From Cyanobacteria bacterium SBLK (GTDB lineage: Bacteria; Cyanobacteriota; Cyanobacteriia; Cyanobacteriales; Spirulinaceae): a stretch of 64,000 nt of DNA. Below the pieces are notes generated by a model that was given only the letters and a program-made list of their open reading frames with translations, was not told the DNA's origin and did not search any database. The stretch lies in assembly GCA_017746715.1 (NCBI GenBank), contig JAGHZQ010000096.1, positions 1-64,000 on the forward strand. Direction: 5' to 3'. The position numbers were made by a program, and so were the translations under genes. How positions within the stretch are numbered: position 1 is the first letter of the stretch; each line of letters opens with the position of its first letter. This document shows positions 42,152 through 50,890 of the stretch, in pieces.

Positions 42152-44122
42152 TTAGCGCCGAGTTGCGCGAATGTAGTCAAGAATTCCTTCAGCGATCGCC
42201 CGAGCCATTTGCGATCGGAAACTGGAAGTCGCCAAGCGGGGCGCATCGTAGCGTCCGGTTACAAAACCCACTTCTACCAATGCCGAGGGCATGGATGTAT
42301 GGCGCAGGACATAAAATCTTGCTCGTTTAACTCCTCGATTGCCAATACGAATATTGCGGAGAATGCGGGATTGAATGGCACTGGCCAAACGCCGCCCCGA
42401 ATAAGAGTAATAGAAAGTTTCCACCCCATTCACATCGGGACGGCGCATGCTAATGGCATTGGCGTGAATGCTGACAAAAATATCAGCACGCGAACGGTTG
42501 GCCAGCGCCGCCCGTCCTGCCAAACTCACAAAATAATCGCGATTGCGAGTCATCACGACCTGTACGCCATTTTGTTGCAGGATGCGAGCAACTTCTAAAG
42601 AAATAGGAAGAACGACATCCTTTTCGCGCAGACCGCCAATGCCGATCGCCCCCGGATCTTTGCCACCATGTCCCGGATCGATAGTAATTAAAACGCGATT
42701 ATTGACACGACGGGGAGATGTCGTCGGTTGAGGAGGTTGAGGGGTTGTCGTTCTGGGGCGATTGGTTCGGCGAGGAGTGTTTCTGCGAGGGGTCGAAACG
42801 CGAGGGGGGATGGGACGAGAAGGAACGGGAGTCGAAGCAACGGGATCGTCGCGCAACTCGAGGGCGAGAAGAGTCGAACCCAGTTGGTTGAGTTCCCCCG
42901 CAACAACACCGCGAGCGGTTTTTAAGGTAATTTCGACAGTTTGTTGGCGATCGTGCTGGCGCAGGCGCATTTCCGTAATGGGACCATTCGCACGCAGTTG
43001 CGGACCGCGCACCCCTTCTGCCAGGCGAGCGTTGGGAATGGTAATCACATAAGATTCTACATCGCCGTCCCAACGAATCGAACCGCTAATCCTGCCATTC
43101 CCGCGAATGTAGAGTTGATTGCCCAACCCCCAATTTACCGAACGGATTGTCGTCAGGCGATCGCGTTGGGCGAGATCGGCCGAAGATTCCCTCGGGCGAG
43201 GAGTCTCGCTCTCGCTCTGAGGGCGATCGCGCGTCGGCTCGACCGGAGCAAGCTCGATATTATTGAGAGATATTGAGGAAAAACGATTCGGGGGGGATTC
43301 TGGAGGAGAGATATTTTCGCTGCGAACTTCCGCTCCTTCAACCGGAACGATTGCCAGTCCGTTGCGACCCAATGCAGCATTCCAATCCAGCTGTTCTCCC
43401 GTTGTATCGAGGGTAACTCTGGCTTTGGGAGGGGAAGCACTGAGTTGGGAGAATGCCACCCGATTGACCCCCAAACGCCCCACCGAGAACGAACGAGAAA
43501 CCAAATCCTCTGGCAGCACGATCCCTTCGAGATCGATCTCGACTTGGCGGATATCTTCCCCGTGGGTCACATTCACCCGACTTGCATCGGTTGACTCCAA
43601 GCGCACGAAAAAACCATTGCGAGTGCTTTGAAAGCGCGGGCGATCGATTTTACTCAAGGCGGGCGTTGGCGCGGGCGTTGGTGTGGGAGAATCGGCGATC
43701 GGGGTTAATTCCGGTGCAAAAGAAGCCGCAACGATCCGTTCGGGGTTGGGGAGTTGTACCGACCATTGCGTCGCCGAAGTTCCCGTAAAACTGACCTTTT
43801 GCGGATCGAGAGTGTAACCGGGAGCCAGTTCGATAACCAAACGAGCCGAAGCCGGCGTAACCTGCCCGACTCGCACGCTGGCGATCGCGCCGCCAATGCG
43901 TTGGGGCATCAAGCGATCGTCCAACCGCACCCCAGGCAGGTCGATAACCAAGCGAGTCGGCTCGTCAATGAGTTGGGCGCTCGGTCGCACGTCGCTATCT
44001 GTGGTAAAAACCAAGCGATTCTGAGAAGAATCGAAGCGCCAAAACAAAAGCCGAGCGGCTTCTGCGGGAGAGCAACAGAGCAAAACGCTCAATACGCTAA
44101 AAAATAACCAGTATTTTCTCAA
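42152..44122 (-). CDS. N-acetylmuramoyl-L-alanine amidase with AMIN domain (AmiC-like)
   Basis: A protein of 656 aa starting with TTG preceded by AGGAAAGAGG. It has a signal peptide (FFSVLSVLLCCSPAEA) and an N-terminal AMIN domain (residues ~25-125, FDSSQNRLVFTTD, RLVIDLPGVRL), with at least one further AMIN-like stretch (~165-260). A long Pro/Arg/Thr-rich linker (~445-480) follows, then the Amidase_3 catalytic domain: DPGHGGKDPGAIG, LREKDVVLPI, SIHANAI (Zn ligands His, Glu, His) and ALVEVGFVTG (catalytic Glu). It cuts the peptide from murein during septum splitting or formation of cell-cell channels in filamentous cyanobacteria. It is followed by murI. Confidence 0.94.
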   Translation of the reverse strand: MRKYWLFFSVLSVLLCCSPAEAARLLFWRFDSSQNRLVFTTDSDVRPSAQLIDEPTRLVIDLPGVRLDDRLMPQRIGGAIASVRVGQVTPASARLVIELAPGYTLDPQKVSFTGTSATQWSVQLPNPERIVAASFAPELTPIADSPTPTPAPTPALSKIDRPRFQSTRNGFFVRLESTDASRVNVTHGEDIRQVEIDLEGIVLPEDLVSRSFSVGRLGVNRVAFSQLSASPPKARVTLDTTGEQLDWNAALGRNGLAIVPVEGAEVRSENISPPESPPNRFSSISLNNIELAPVEPTRDRPQSESETPRPRESSADLAQRDRLTTIRSVNWGLGNQLYIRGNGRISGSIRWDGDVESYVITIPNARLAEGVRGPQLRANGPITEMRLRQHDRQQTVEITLKTARGVVAGELNQLGSTLLALELRDDPVASTPVPSRPIPPRVSTPRRNTPRRTNRPRTTTPQPPQPTTSPRRVNNRVLITIDPGHGGKDPGAIGIGGLREKDVVLPISLEVARILQQNGVQVVMTRNRDYFVSLAGRAALANRSRADIFVSIHANAISMRRPDVNGVETFYYSYSGRRLASAIQSRILRNIRIGNRGVKRARFYVLRHTSMPSALVEVGFVTGRYDAPRLATSSFRSQMARAIAEGILDYIRATRR

Positions 44123-44161
44123 AATCCTCTTTCCTCACCAAGGAACGACGAACGAGAGGCG

Positions 44162-45568
44162 TTAGACTTCGGAAGATTCTTCCGGAACGGCCTGCGGTTC
44201 TTGAAAGACAACTCGCAATAAAGGCGGTGCGATAAACGTAGTCGTAATCACCATCATAATGATAGCCGCCTCTGTTGCTGATGATAGCGCGCCACTGGCA
44301 GCACCGACCCCAGCAAATACCAATCCTACTTCCCCTCGAGGGATCATGCCCACTCCAATTGCCAGTTTTTTCAAATCTGGCTGGCCGAAAACAGTAAATC
44401 CCGTAACTACTTTACCCAGAATTGCGACGACGATCAGGAAGGCTGCAATAATTAATCCTTCTCGGTTGCTGGGAATCGCTGGATTGAGAACGCTAAGATC
44501 GGTTCGCGCCCCAACTCCGACGAAGAAAACGGGAACGAGAATATCGGCAACGGGAATGACTTGTTCTTCGAGTTCTTTGCGTTTTTCCGTTTCGGCCAAG
44601 ACCAATCCAGCCGCAAATGCACCCAGAATTGCTTCGAGTTGAATGGCAGCTGCGATATAAGACAGAATAAAGGCAAAAATGAGGGAAACGATCAAAAGCT
44701 GGCCGCGAGTTTTGAGTTTATCAACCAACGTCATATAGAAGGGTTTGAGAAACCGACCGAGAAAAATCGCGCCGATGAGAAATACTCCGGCACTGATAAC
44801 GAGATAGACAATATTGGTAATTTGAATTTCTCCAGTTTTCACCAAGCTGGCAACCACGGCAAGGACGATAATCCCGAGTACGTCATCGAGTACTGCCGCA
44901 CCAATAATAATCTGTCCTTCTCTAGAACTCAATTGTCCGATTTCTGCGAGAACTTTCGCCGTAATGCCGATACTGGTTGCTGTGAGAGCCGCTCCCGCAA
45001 AAATGGCGGGAATGGCACTGACCCCAAAGAAGAACATTAATCCGGCAGTTCCCGCGACAAAGGGAACGACGACACCAACAACTGCCACGATCGCGGCTTG
45101 GGGTCCGACGCGGATCAGTTCTTGCAGTTCCGATTCTAAGCCGATTTCAAACAGGAGCAGGATCACGCCGATTTCCGAGAGAACGGAAATGACTTCGCTT
45201 TGAGCGGCAAAGACGGCATCGGCACTCTCGGGGGAAAGATTGGTGGTGAGTTCGAGAAATTGAATGAGGAGGGAGTCGGTGGCGGTGGAACCGCCTTCGG
45301 GAAAGACGAGGAGATGCAAGGCAGAAACGCCGATCGCTACACCGCCGACCAATTCGCCTAAAACCGGGGGAAGATTAATGCGAGCGCAAAGTTCGCCGCC
45401 GATTTTACTGGCAGCATAGATTAGCACCAAACTCAGCAAGACTCCCGCGAGAACGAGGCTGCTATCGGCTTCTTCTGCGGTGGCTAAGACGTGCTGGGGG
45501 ATCCAAGGAAGGAGGGAAAGGTCAATGAGGGGAGGGGAAGCCACCCGAGTCATTAAGTTAAAAATCAT
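44162..45568 (-). CDS. CPA2-family cation:proton antiporter (NhaS3-like)
   Basis: A protein of 468 aa with 11-12 membrane segments. It has the CPA2 ion-binding motif in IIGAAVLDDVLGIIVLA (paired Asp), TATSIGITAKVLAEIGQL in the unwound helix region, and FEIGLESELQEL. The short C-terminus has no TrkA-N domain, which fits Na+/H+ exchangers of the NhaS3/NapA kind rather than KefB. In Synechocystis NhaS3 is essential and lies in the thylakoid membrane. Ion choice is inferred. It is upstream of the amidase on the same strand. Confidence 0.9.
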   Translation of the reverse strand: MIFNLMTRVASPPLIDLSLLPWIPQHVLATAEEADSSLVLAGVLLSLVLIYAASKIGGELCARINLPPVLGELVGGVAIGVSALHLLVFPEGGSTATDSLLIQFLELTTNLSPESADAVFAAQSEVISVLSEIGVILLLFEIGLESELQELIRVGPQAAIVAVVGVVVPFVAGTAGLMFFFGVSAIPAIFAGAALTATSIGITAKVLAEIGQLSSREGQIIIGAAVLDDVLGIIVLAVVASLVKTGEIQITNIVYLVISAGVFLIGAIFLGRFLKPFYMTLVDKLKTRGQLLIVSLIFAFILSYIAAAIQLEAILGAFAAGLVLAETEKRKELEEQVIPVADILVPVFFVGVGARTDLSVLNPAIPSNREGLIIAAFLIVVAILGKVVTGFTVFGQPDLKKLAIGVGMIPRGEVGLVFAGVGAASGALSSATEAAIIMMVITTTFIAPPLLRVVFQEPQAVPEESSEV

Positions 45569-45982
45569 TGAAAGTCTATTCGCTTAACATTGCTGCACCC
45601 TCAACAGACGCAGATTTTCTAGGGGTTTACGAAAGGGGTCGGTGAAAATCTCCCGATCGCGACAAATGTCTGCAACGCCGATGCGTTGTCGAGACGATTT
45701 CTTAAGTTAATGTTAAGCCAGTGGGGTCACTTGGCCTCGATCCGGGCTGCAAATTTCCCGAACTGAGAGATAAGGAGGGGTTATTTTGGGGGGCGATCGC
45801 TGGAAAATTCGCGATCGAAGATGAATGATTTGAATTTTTGAACTTCAAAGCAGCAAGTGAGAGGGGATTTTTGGCGGCGATCTTATTGACCGAATGAGAT
45901 ATTTTTTGCCATCTGATACAATGCGATCGTTTAGATTTAATTATCCTCTCAATTTGTACCATTGATGATGAGGAAAAATAAG
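45569..45982. other. Intergenic region before the PARIS-like pair
   Basis: About 410 bp between divergent genes. It becomes AT-rich near 45890, including TTATCCTCTC ahead of the ATPase start, and should hold the antiporter and ATPase promoters. No repeat or RNA gene was recognised. Confidence 0.4.
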
Positions 45983-47335
45983 ATGAGAATCAAGCAAATT
46001 TCGGTTAATGGTTTATTTGGTGTTTTCGATCATGTCATTCCTTTGAATATGCGCGATCGGATTACCATAATTCACGCTCCTAATGGTTTTGGAAAAACTA
46101 TCATTCTGAAAATGTTAAATGGATTTTTTAATTCAAAAATCTCTATATTTCGGACGATTCCATTTAAAATATTCAAAGTAGATTTTGACGATCGAAGTAA
46201 GATTGAAGTAGAAAAAAATTCAGAACATTCTAATGGGACGACAAGGAAAGACAAAGTAAATTTTGTTTTACATCAACCACAACAAGAATCGCCACTTCGT
46301 TTTAGTGCTACAGAAAAGGCCCTTCGTCCCGATGTGGATTTTCCTCCTAGCATTTTGGATGAGATAATTCCGGGATTAGAGCGAATAGGACTTAGACGTT
46401 GGCGATATTTACCAACTGAAGATATGCTTTCATTAGAAGAAGTTATAGACCGATTTGAGGATATATTACCCTCAAAAATAAGGAAATCAAAACGTGAACC
46501 TGACTGGTTAAAACAAGCGCGAAATAATATTCACTTACGTCTTATTGAATCTCAGCGTTTACTTAACACTTCTTCTAGACGATCTGATTCATATCTAGGA
46601 AATTCACCATTAGAAATAGCATCAACTGTATCTCAATATTCTGGTGAAATTGCAGATATTATTCAAACAAAACTAACAGAATATGGTGCAACTTCTCAAT
46701 CTCTCGATCGCACCTTTCCAGCAAGATTAGTTCAACAAGAAACATCAGAAAATTTAGCCGATAAAGAACTCCGCTTTCAGCTAGAACAACTCGAACAAAA
46801 ACGTTCTCGTCTCATAGAAGTGGGTTTGTTAGATAAAGATGAAAGCTCTGACTTTCAAATTCAAACTCAAACAATCGATGAGAGTACCAAAAATATTTTA
46901 TCAGTTTATATCGAAGATGTCAAAAAGAAATTGAGTGTATTTGATGAAATTGCCAGTAAAATCAATCTATTAAGAGAGATTATTAACCAGAAATTCCAAT
47001 ACTCTTACAAAGAGATAAATTTTAGTAAAGAGAAAGGATTTGTTTTTACAACAAAACACGATAATAAAATACTTTCACCCACCGATCTATCTTCCGGCGA
47101 ACAACACGAATTAGTCCTTCTTTACGAACTGCTTTTTAAAGTCGAACCGAATTCTCTTGTTTTAATTGACGAACCAGAAATATCGCTGCATTTAGGATGG
47201 CAAGTTCAGTTTTTACAAGACTTACAGAAAATCACAGAACTTGCAAATATAGATATTCTCATGGCAACTCATTCACCCGATATTATCCAAGATCGTTGGG
47301 ATTTGACCGTAGAATTAAAAGGAGTTTCGCAGTGA
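45983..47335 (+). CDS. ABC-type AAA ATPase of a PARIS-like defence pair (AriA-like)
   Basis: A protein of 450 aa from the ATG at 45983 (MRIKQISVNGLFGVFDHVI); ATGs at 45965 and 45968 are alternatives. Walker A APNGFGKTIIL, ABC signature LSSGEQHELVLLYELL, Walker B LVLIDEPEISLHLGWQ and switch His ATHSPDIIQ place it in the AAA_15/AAA_21 (OLD-like) group. About 250 residues of helical coiled-coil insert lie between. The next gene starts within its stop codon (GTGA) and encodes a DUF4435 protein. AAA_15 plus DUF4435 is the composition of the PARIS system, in which the ATPase senses a phage anti-restriction protein and frees the Toprim effector. The unit is more AT-rich than its neighbours, which suggests transfer. 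Confidence 0.82.
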   Translation: MRIKQISVNGLFGVFDHVIPLNMRDRITIIHAPNGFGKTIILKMLNGFFNSKISIFRTIPFKIFKVDFDDRSKIEVEKNSEHSNGTTRKDKVNFVLHQPQQESPLRFSATEKALRPDVDFPPSILDEIIPGLERIGLRRWRYLPTEDMLSLEEVIDRFEDILPSKIRKSKREPDWLKQARNNIHLRLIESQRLLNTSSRRSDSYLGNSPLEIASTVSQYSGEIADIIQTKLTEYGATSQSLDRTFPARLVQQETSENLADKELRFQLEQLEQKRSRLIEVGLLDKDESSDFQIQTQTIDESTKNILSVYIEDVKKKLSVFDEIASKINLLREIINQKFQYSYKEINFSKEKGFVFTTKHDNKILSPTDLSSGEQHELVLLYELLFKVEPNSLVLIDEPEISLHLGWQVQFLQDLQKITELANIDILMATHSPDIIQDRWDLTVELKGVSQ

Positions 47336-48219
47336 TAGAATTTCGTACAGTTGCAGCCGATGCCAATAAAATTAGAATATTACGCAGCACATTTTCCGGT
47401 ACATTTCTTTTAGTTGAAGGTCTATCCGATCGCCTTTTTTACAAGCGTTTTATCGAACAATCAACTTGTCAAATTGTGACCATTTCTGGGAAACCTTCCA
47501 GCAAACAGAAAGTAATCGCCGTATTGAGAATTTTTGAAGCAGAAAACTTTCGTCAAATTTTAGCAATCGTTGATGCAGATTTCGATCGCATTCTCCCTCC
47601 ATCATACAATAGCCCAAATTTGTTGCGTACCGATACTCGCGATTTAGAAACCCTACTTTTGCGATCGCCTGCACTCGATAAGATCGTCACTGAGTTTGTT
47701 TCAGAAGAAAAGATGGCTCAATTTCAAGACAATCTGAGAACAAAATTGCTTGAAGCGGGTAAACTCATGGGATATCTTCGCCTAATTTCAGAAGAAGAAA
47801 CATTAAATCTAAAATTTGATAATCTTACATTCAGTAAATTTGTGAATGAGCAAACAATGAAAATTGATGAATCAAAGTTGATTAAAGCAATTCAGGAAAA
47901 ATCCACAGAGTATTCATTGCAAAAGGAAGAATTTCAGCAAAAATTGAAAGATAAGCAAAAAAATAATTACGATCTTTGGCAACTTTGTTGCGGTCACGAT
48001 CTAATTGCCATTTTATCCGTCGGTTTGCGTAAAGTCTTAAGAAAAGTCAATGAATCTAAGGTGTCTAGAGAAGAAATTAAACCCGATAGCCTCGAACGTA
48101 TTCTGAGACTAGCCTATGAAGTCAGATTTTTTCAAGATACTCAGCTTTATACAGATATTCAAGAATGGGAAAATATAAACTCACCCTTGCAAGTTCTACA
48201 ACATGAAATACAGAGATGA
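47332..48219 (+). CDS. DUF4435 / Toprim-like effector of a PARIS-like pair (AriB-like)
   Basis: A protein of 295 aa from the GTG at 47332, overlapping the ATPase stop (GTGA); the frame continues upstream but only inside the ATPase gene. It begins with a strand and FLLVEGLSDRLFYKRFI (Toprim Glu), followed by TISGKPSSKQKVI and ILAIVDADFDRIL (the DxD motif), then RTDTRDLETLLLRSPAL, the DUF4435 signature. The C-terminal half is helical. In PARIS the equivalent AriB is a nuclease reported to attack tRNA and cause abortive infection. Activity of this homologue is inferred from motifs and gene order. Confidence 0.8.
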   Translation: MIEFRTVAADANKIRILRSTFSGTFLLVEGLSDRLFYKRFIEQSTCQIVTISGKPSSKQKVIAVLRIFEAENFRQILAIVDADFDRILPPSYNSPNLLRTDTRDLETLLLRSPALDKIVTEFVSEEKMAQFQDNLRTKLLEAGKLMGYLRLISEEETLNLKFDNLTFSKFVNEQTMKIDESKLIKAIQEKSTEYSLQKEEFQQKLKDKQKNNYDLWQLCCGHDLIAILSVGLRKVLRKVNESKVSREEIKPDSLERILRLAYEVRFFQDTQLYTDIQEWENINSPLQVLQHEIQR

Positions 48220-48231
48220 GACCAAGACAAA

Positions 48232-49152
48232 CTAATCACTGAAAATACCTGCGATCGTCGCTTTCACCGATTCCGATAAAGCATCAAAATCATAGCCTCC
48301 TTCCAACCCATAAACAACCCGGCGAGTCACCTGCAAGCTATACTCGGTAAATAAGCGAAAATCCTCGGGTTCGAGACAAATTCCTGCAAGGGGATCGACT
48401 CGAGTCGCATCGTATCCTGCACTAACAATGAGGATATCCGGCGCAAAATTCTTTAAAAACGGTACAATTTTCTCGGTAAATGCGGGTTGATATTCCTTCA
48501 ACGTACTCCCTGGTGACATGGGAACATTGAGAACATTATCGTGTAATCCCCGTTCTCCACAACTTCCCGTCCCTGGATAACAAGGAGATTGATGCAAGGA
48601 ACAATAAGCGAGTTGAGGATGATTCTCGATAATGTGCTGGGTGCCGTTACCGTGATGAACATCCCAATCGAGAATAGCAACCCGTTCGATACCGGGTTGT
48701 TCGATCGCATAATATGCCGCGATCGCCGCATTGGAAAACAAACAAAATCCCATGGCGCGATCGCGTTCGGCATGGTGTCCGGGGGGACGCGCTAAAATCA
48801 AGGCTGGATTATCCGTCTCTAAAACGCGATCGACTCCATCCAACCACCCACTCACTGCCAATAATGCCACTTCGTAACTTTGAGCAGAAACGGGGGTATC
48901 CATATCTAACCCCGTCTCATCTTCGGCTGCCGATCTAACACCATCGATGTGACTGTAGGGATGAACTTTGAGCAACCAAGGGATTACCCCTCGCTTTTCG
49001 ATAGGAGTTGGCTCTTGCCATTGTAAGCGTTCTTGCCACGATGCCCCTTTTAACGCCTCCACAATTGCCGTTAAACGTTGGGGACATTCGGGATGAAAGG
49101 AGCCGGTTTTGTGGTCGAGAAAGCGATCGGAATAAATGACGGGTAATTGCAT
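48232..49152 (-). CDS. HDAC-family deacetylase (copy 1)
   Basis: A protein of 306 aa of the class II histone deacetylase/acetylpolyamine amidohydrolase fold. Motifs: SFHPECPQRLTAIVEAL, LDMDTPVSAQSYEVAL, ARPPGHHAERDRAMGFC (the catalytic His pair), ILDWDVHHGNGTQ (Zn Asp and His), SAGYDATRVDPLAG (Zn Asp) and GLEGGYDFDALS. In bacteria such enzymes remove acetyl groups from polyamines, small molecules or proteins. A paralogue (50012-50887) lies nearby on the same strand. Substrate unknown. Its end is 12 bp from the convergent DUF4435 gene. Confidence 0.93.
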   Translation of the reverse strand: MQLPVIYSDRFLDHKTGSFHPECPQRLTAIVEALKGASWQERLQWQEPTPIEKRGVIPWLLKVHPYSHIDGVRSAAEDETGLDMDTPVSAQSYEVALLAVSGWLDGVDRVLETDNPALILARPPGHHAERDRAMGFCLFSNAAIAAYYAIEQPGIERVAILDWDVHHGNGTQHIIENHPQLAYCSLHQSPCYPGTGSCGERGLHDNVLNVPMSPGSTLKEYQPAFTEKIVPFLKNFAPDILIVSAGYDATRVDPLAGICLEPEDFRLFTEYSLQVTRRVVYGLEGGYDFDALSESVKATIAGIFSD

Positions 49153-49295
49153 TTGTTATTGGTGATTGGTTTGGGTTTTCTCCCCCTCTTATCCCTCTCC
49201 CGTCTCCCTTAGTAAGGGAGAAGTCAAAGGATGCTTCGCTTTTGAAGGATGAGGGTTGTGGGTGGGTTGTTGGTTGTGAGTTGTTAATTTTTTTA

Positions 49296-49946
49296 TTAGG
49301 ATTCTTCGTCTAAAATTATCGTCCCAATACGCTTCAAAATTTGTAAAACCGAGTAAAGTCCATTGCGTGCCGGAACTGGGGAAAATACATCCGATACATC
49401 AAATTGCGGTATCGTTCCGCCAACAACTTTCGCGAATTGTACCCCATCACCATTAATTATTATTCCAAATATGGGGCATTCTCGATTCGGACATCCCATC
49501 ATGTAAGCTAAAAGCTGAGGCAATGCGGCATTTAAAGCGATTCCCGTTCGCTTTGATTCTAAAACGATAACCCAAACTCGTTCGATAACGACTAACACAT
49601 CCATTCGTCCTCGCAAAATCTCCTCTTCTGGATTCTCTCCTGGAATTACAATCTCAATTGAAGCCTCTCCTCGCATCCGAAAAGGCGGATCGTAAAATCC
49701 TGCTTTTTCTAATAATGGCGCACCTAACAATAATGTTACCGTTCCTTCACTCAAACTTCCCGCCGCGAGATGATACAGATAGCGACGGCGAATAATATCT
49801 AAAGATTCTCGTTCCTCTTGACTGAGTTCGGGTAAATTTTCGTACCACTCCCGAAAAAAACTGATATCCTCCGTCCGTCGTAAATTAAAACGGTTCTGCA
49901 CGTCAGCTAAGGTTTGGATCGTGTCGGTGACAGCTTGAGAAATCAT
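49296..49946 (-). CDS. PD-(D/E)xK nuclease-like protein of unknown function
   Basis: A protein of 216 aa. N-terminal helices (TIQTLADVQNRFNLRRTED, ISFFREWYENLPELSQEE) lead into RYLYHLAAGSLSEGTVTLLL, then a restriction-like core: LRGRMDVLVVIERVWVIVLESKRTG, with Asp, and Glu-x-Lys in the last strand. YMMGCPNRECPIFGIIINGD and FDVSDVFSP follow. This matches a family of cyanobacterial 'restriction endonuclease subunit R'-like proteins that stand alone. Nuclease activity is likely from the fold; the target is unknown. It lies between the two deacetylase paralogues on the same strand. Confidence 0.8.
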   Translation of the reverse strand: MISQAVTDTIQTLADVQNRFNLRRTEDISFFREWYENLPELSQEERESLDIIRRRYLYHLAAGSLSEGTVTLLLGAPLLEKAGFYDPPFRMRGEASIEIVIPGENPEEEILRGRMDVLVVIERVWVIVLESKRTGIALNAALPQLLAYMMGCPNRECPIFGIIINGDGVQFAKVVGGTIPQFDVSDVFSPVPARNGLYSVLQILKRIGTIILDEES

Positions 49947-50011
49947 CGATCGCCTTTTTCTTTTCTCTCCAGTTTACCCGCGATCGCTCTCTCCCCAAAA
50001 ATTTCGGCCAC

Positions 50012-50887
50012 TCAGCCCAGAATTCCCTCAATTGTTGCCTTTACTGATTCGGCAAGGGCGTCTAAATTGTAACCCCCTTCCAACCCATAAATAACGCGGC
50101 GGGTAATTTTTAGGGTATATTCCGTGAGGAGGCGATAATCGGCAGGTTCGAGGCAGATTTCCGCGAGGGGATCGGCTCTATTGGCATCATATCCCGCACT
50201 GACGATGAGAAGATCCGGCGCAAAATTAGATAAAAAAGGAAGCACTTTTTCTTCAAACTCCCAACGATATTCGATCGCGGTACTGTCCGCAGACATGGGA
50301 ATATTGAGGACATTATCGTACTTTCCTCTCTCTTCTGCCGTTCCCGTCCCCGGATAACCGGGAAATTGATGCAGGGAACAAAAAGCAATTTGGGGATATC
50401 TTTCAACGATCTGCTGCGTGCCATTACCATGATGGACATCCCAATCGAGAATGGCAACCCGTTCGATGCTAGACTGTTTGAGAGCATAGAGCGCCGCGAT
50501 CGCCGCATTACAAAATACGCAAAACCCCATGCCGCGATCGCGTTCCGCATGGTGTCCGGCAGGACGGGACAAAACAAACACCGGCTGGTTCGTTGCTAAA
50601 GCGAGATCCGCGCCATCCAACCAAGCACTTGCTGCTAAAGATGCTCTTTGATAATTTTTACGTGCCAGTTTAACGCGCTTAATGTACTTTGGTAAATGCG
50701 CCTCGCGCAACCATCGCTCAATGCCATCTCCTTCTCGCTCTTTTGGTTCGCACCACTGCAAGCGTTCGTACCAAGAAGCCTGTTTTAAGGCGTCTACAAT
50801 TGCCAGCAAACGCCGAGGACGTTCTGGATGAGAGGCATTAAGATCGCCATAAAGAAAGCGCTCGGAATAAATAATTGGTAATTGCAT
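50012..50887 (-). CDS. HDAC-family deacetylase (copy 2, shortened loop)
   Basis: A protein of 291 aa and a clear paralogue of the gene at 48232-49152, sharing GHHAERDR, ERVAILDWDVHHGNGTQ and VSAGYDA. Two differences stand out: the loop that contains LDMDTPVSAQSYEVAL in copy 1 is reduced to a basic KRVKLARKNYQRASLAAS, losing the conserved DTP/S residues, and the Pro before the His pair is Ala (RPAGHHAE). The metal ligands and catalytic residues are kept, so it may work on a different substrate. It starts 3 bp after the stop of the upstream histidine kinase, so the two are probably co-transcribed. Confidence 0.92.
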   Translation of the reverse strand: MQLPIIYSERFLYGDLNASHPERPRRLLAIVDALKQASWYERLQWCEPKEREGDGIERWLREAHLPKYIKRVKLARKNYQRASLAASAWLDGADLALATNQPVFVLSRPAGHHAERDRGMGFCVFCNAAIAALYALKQSSIERVAILDWDVHHGNGTQQIVERYPQIAFCSLHQFPGYPGTGTAEERGKYDNVLNIPMSADSTAIEYRWEFEEKVLPFLSNFAPDLLIVSAGYDANRADPLAEICLEPADYRLLTEYTLKITRRVIYGLEGGYNLDALAESVKATIEGILG

Positions 50888-50890
50888 GGA

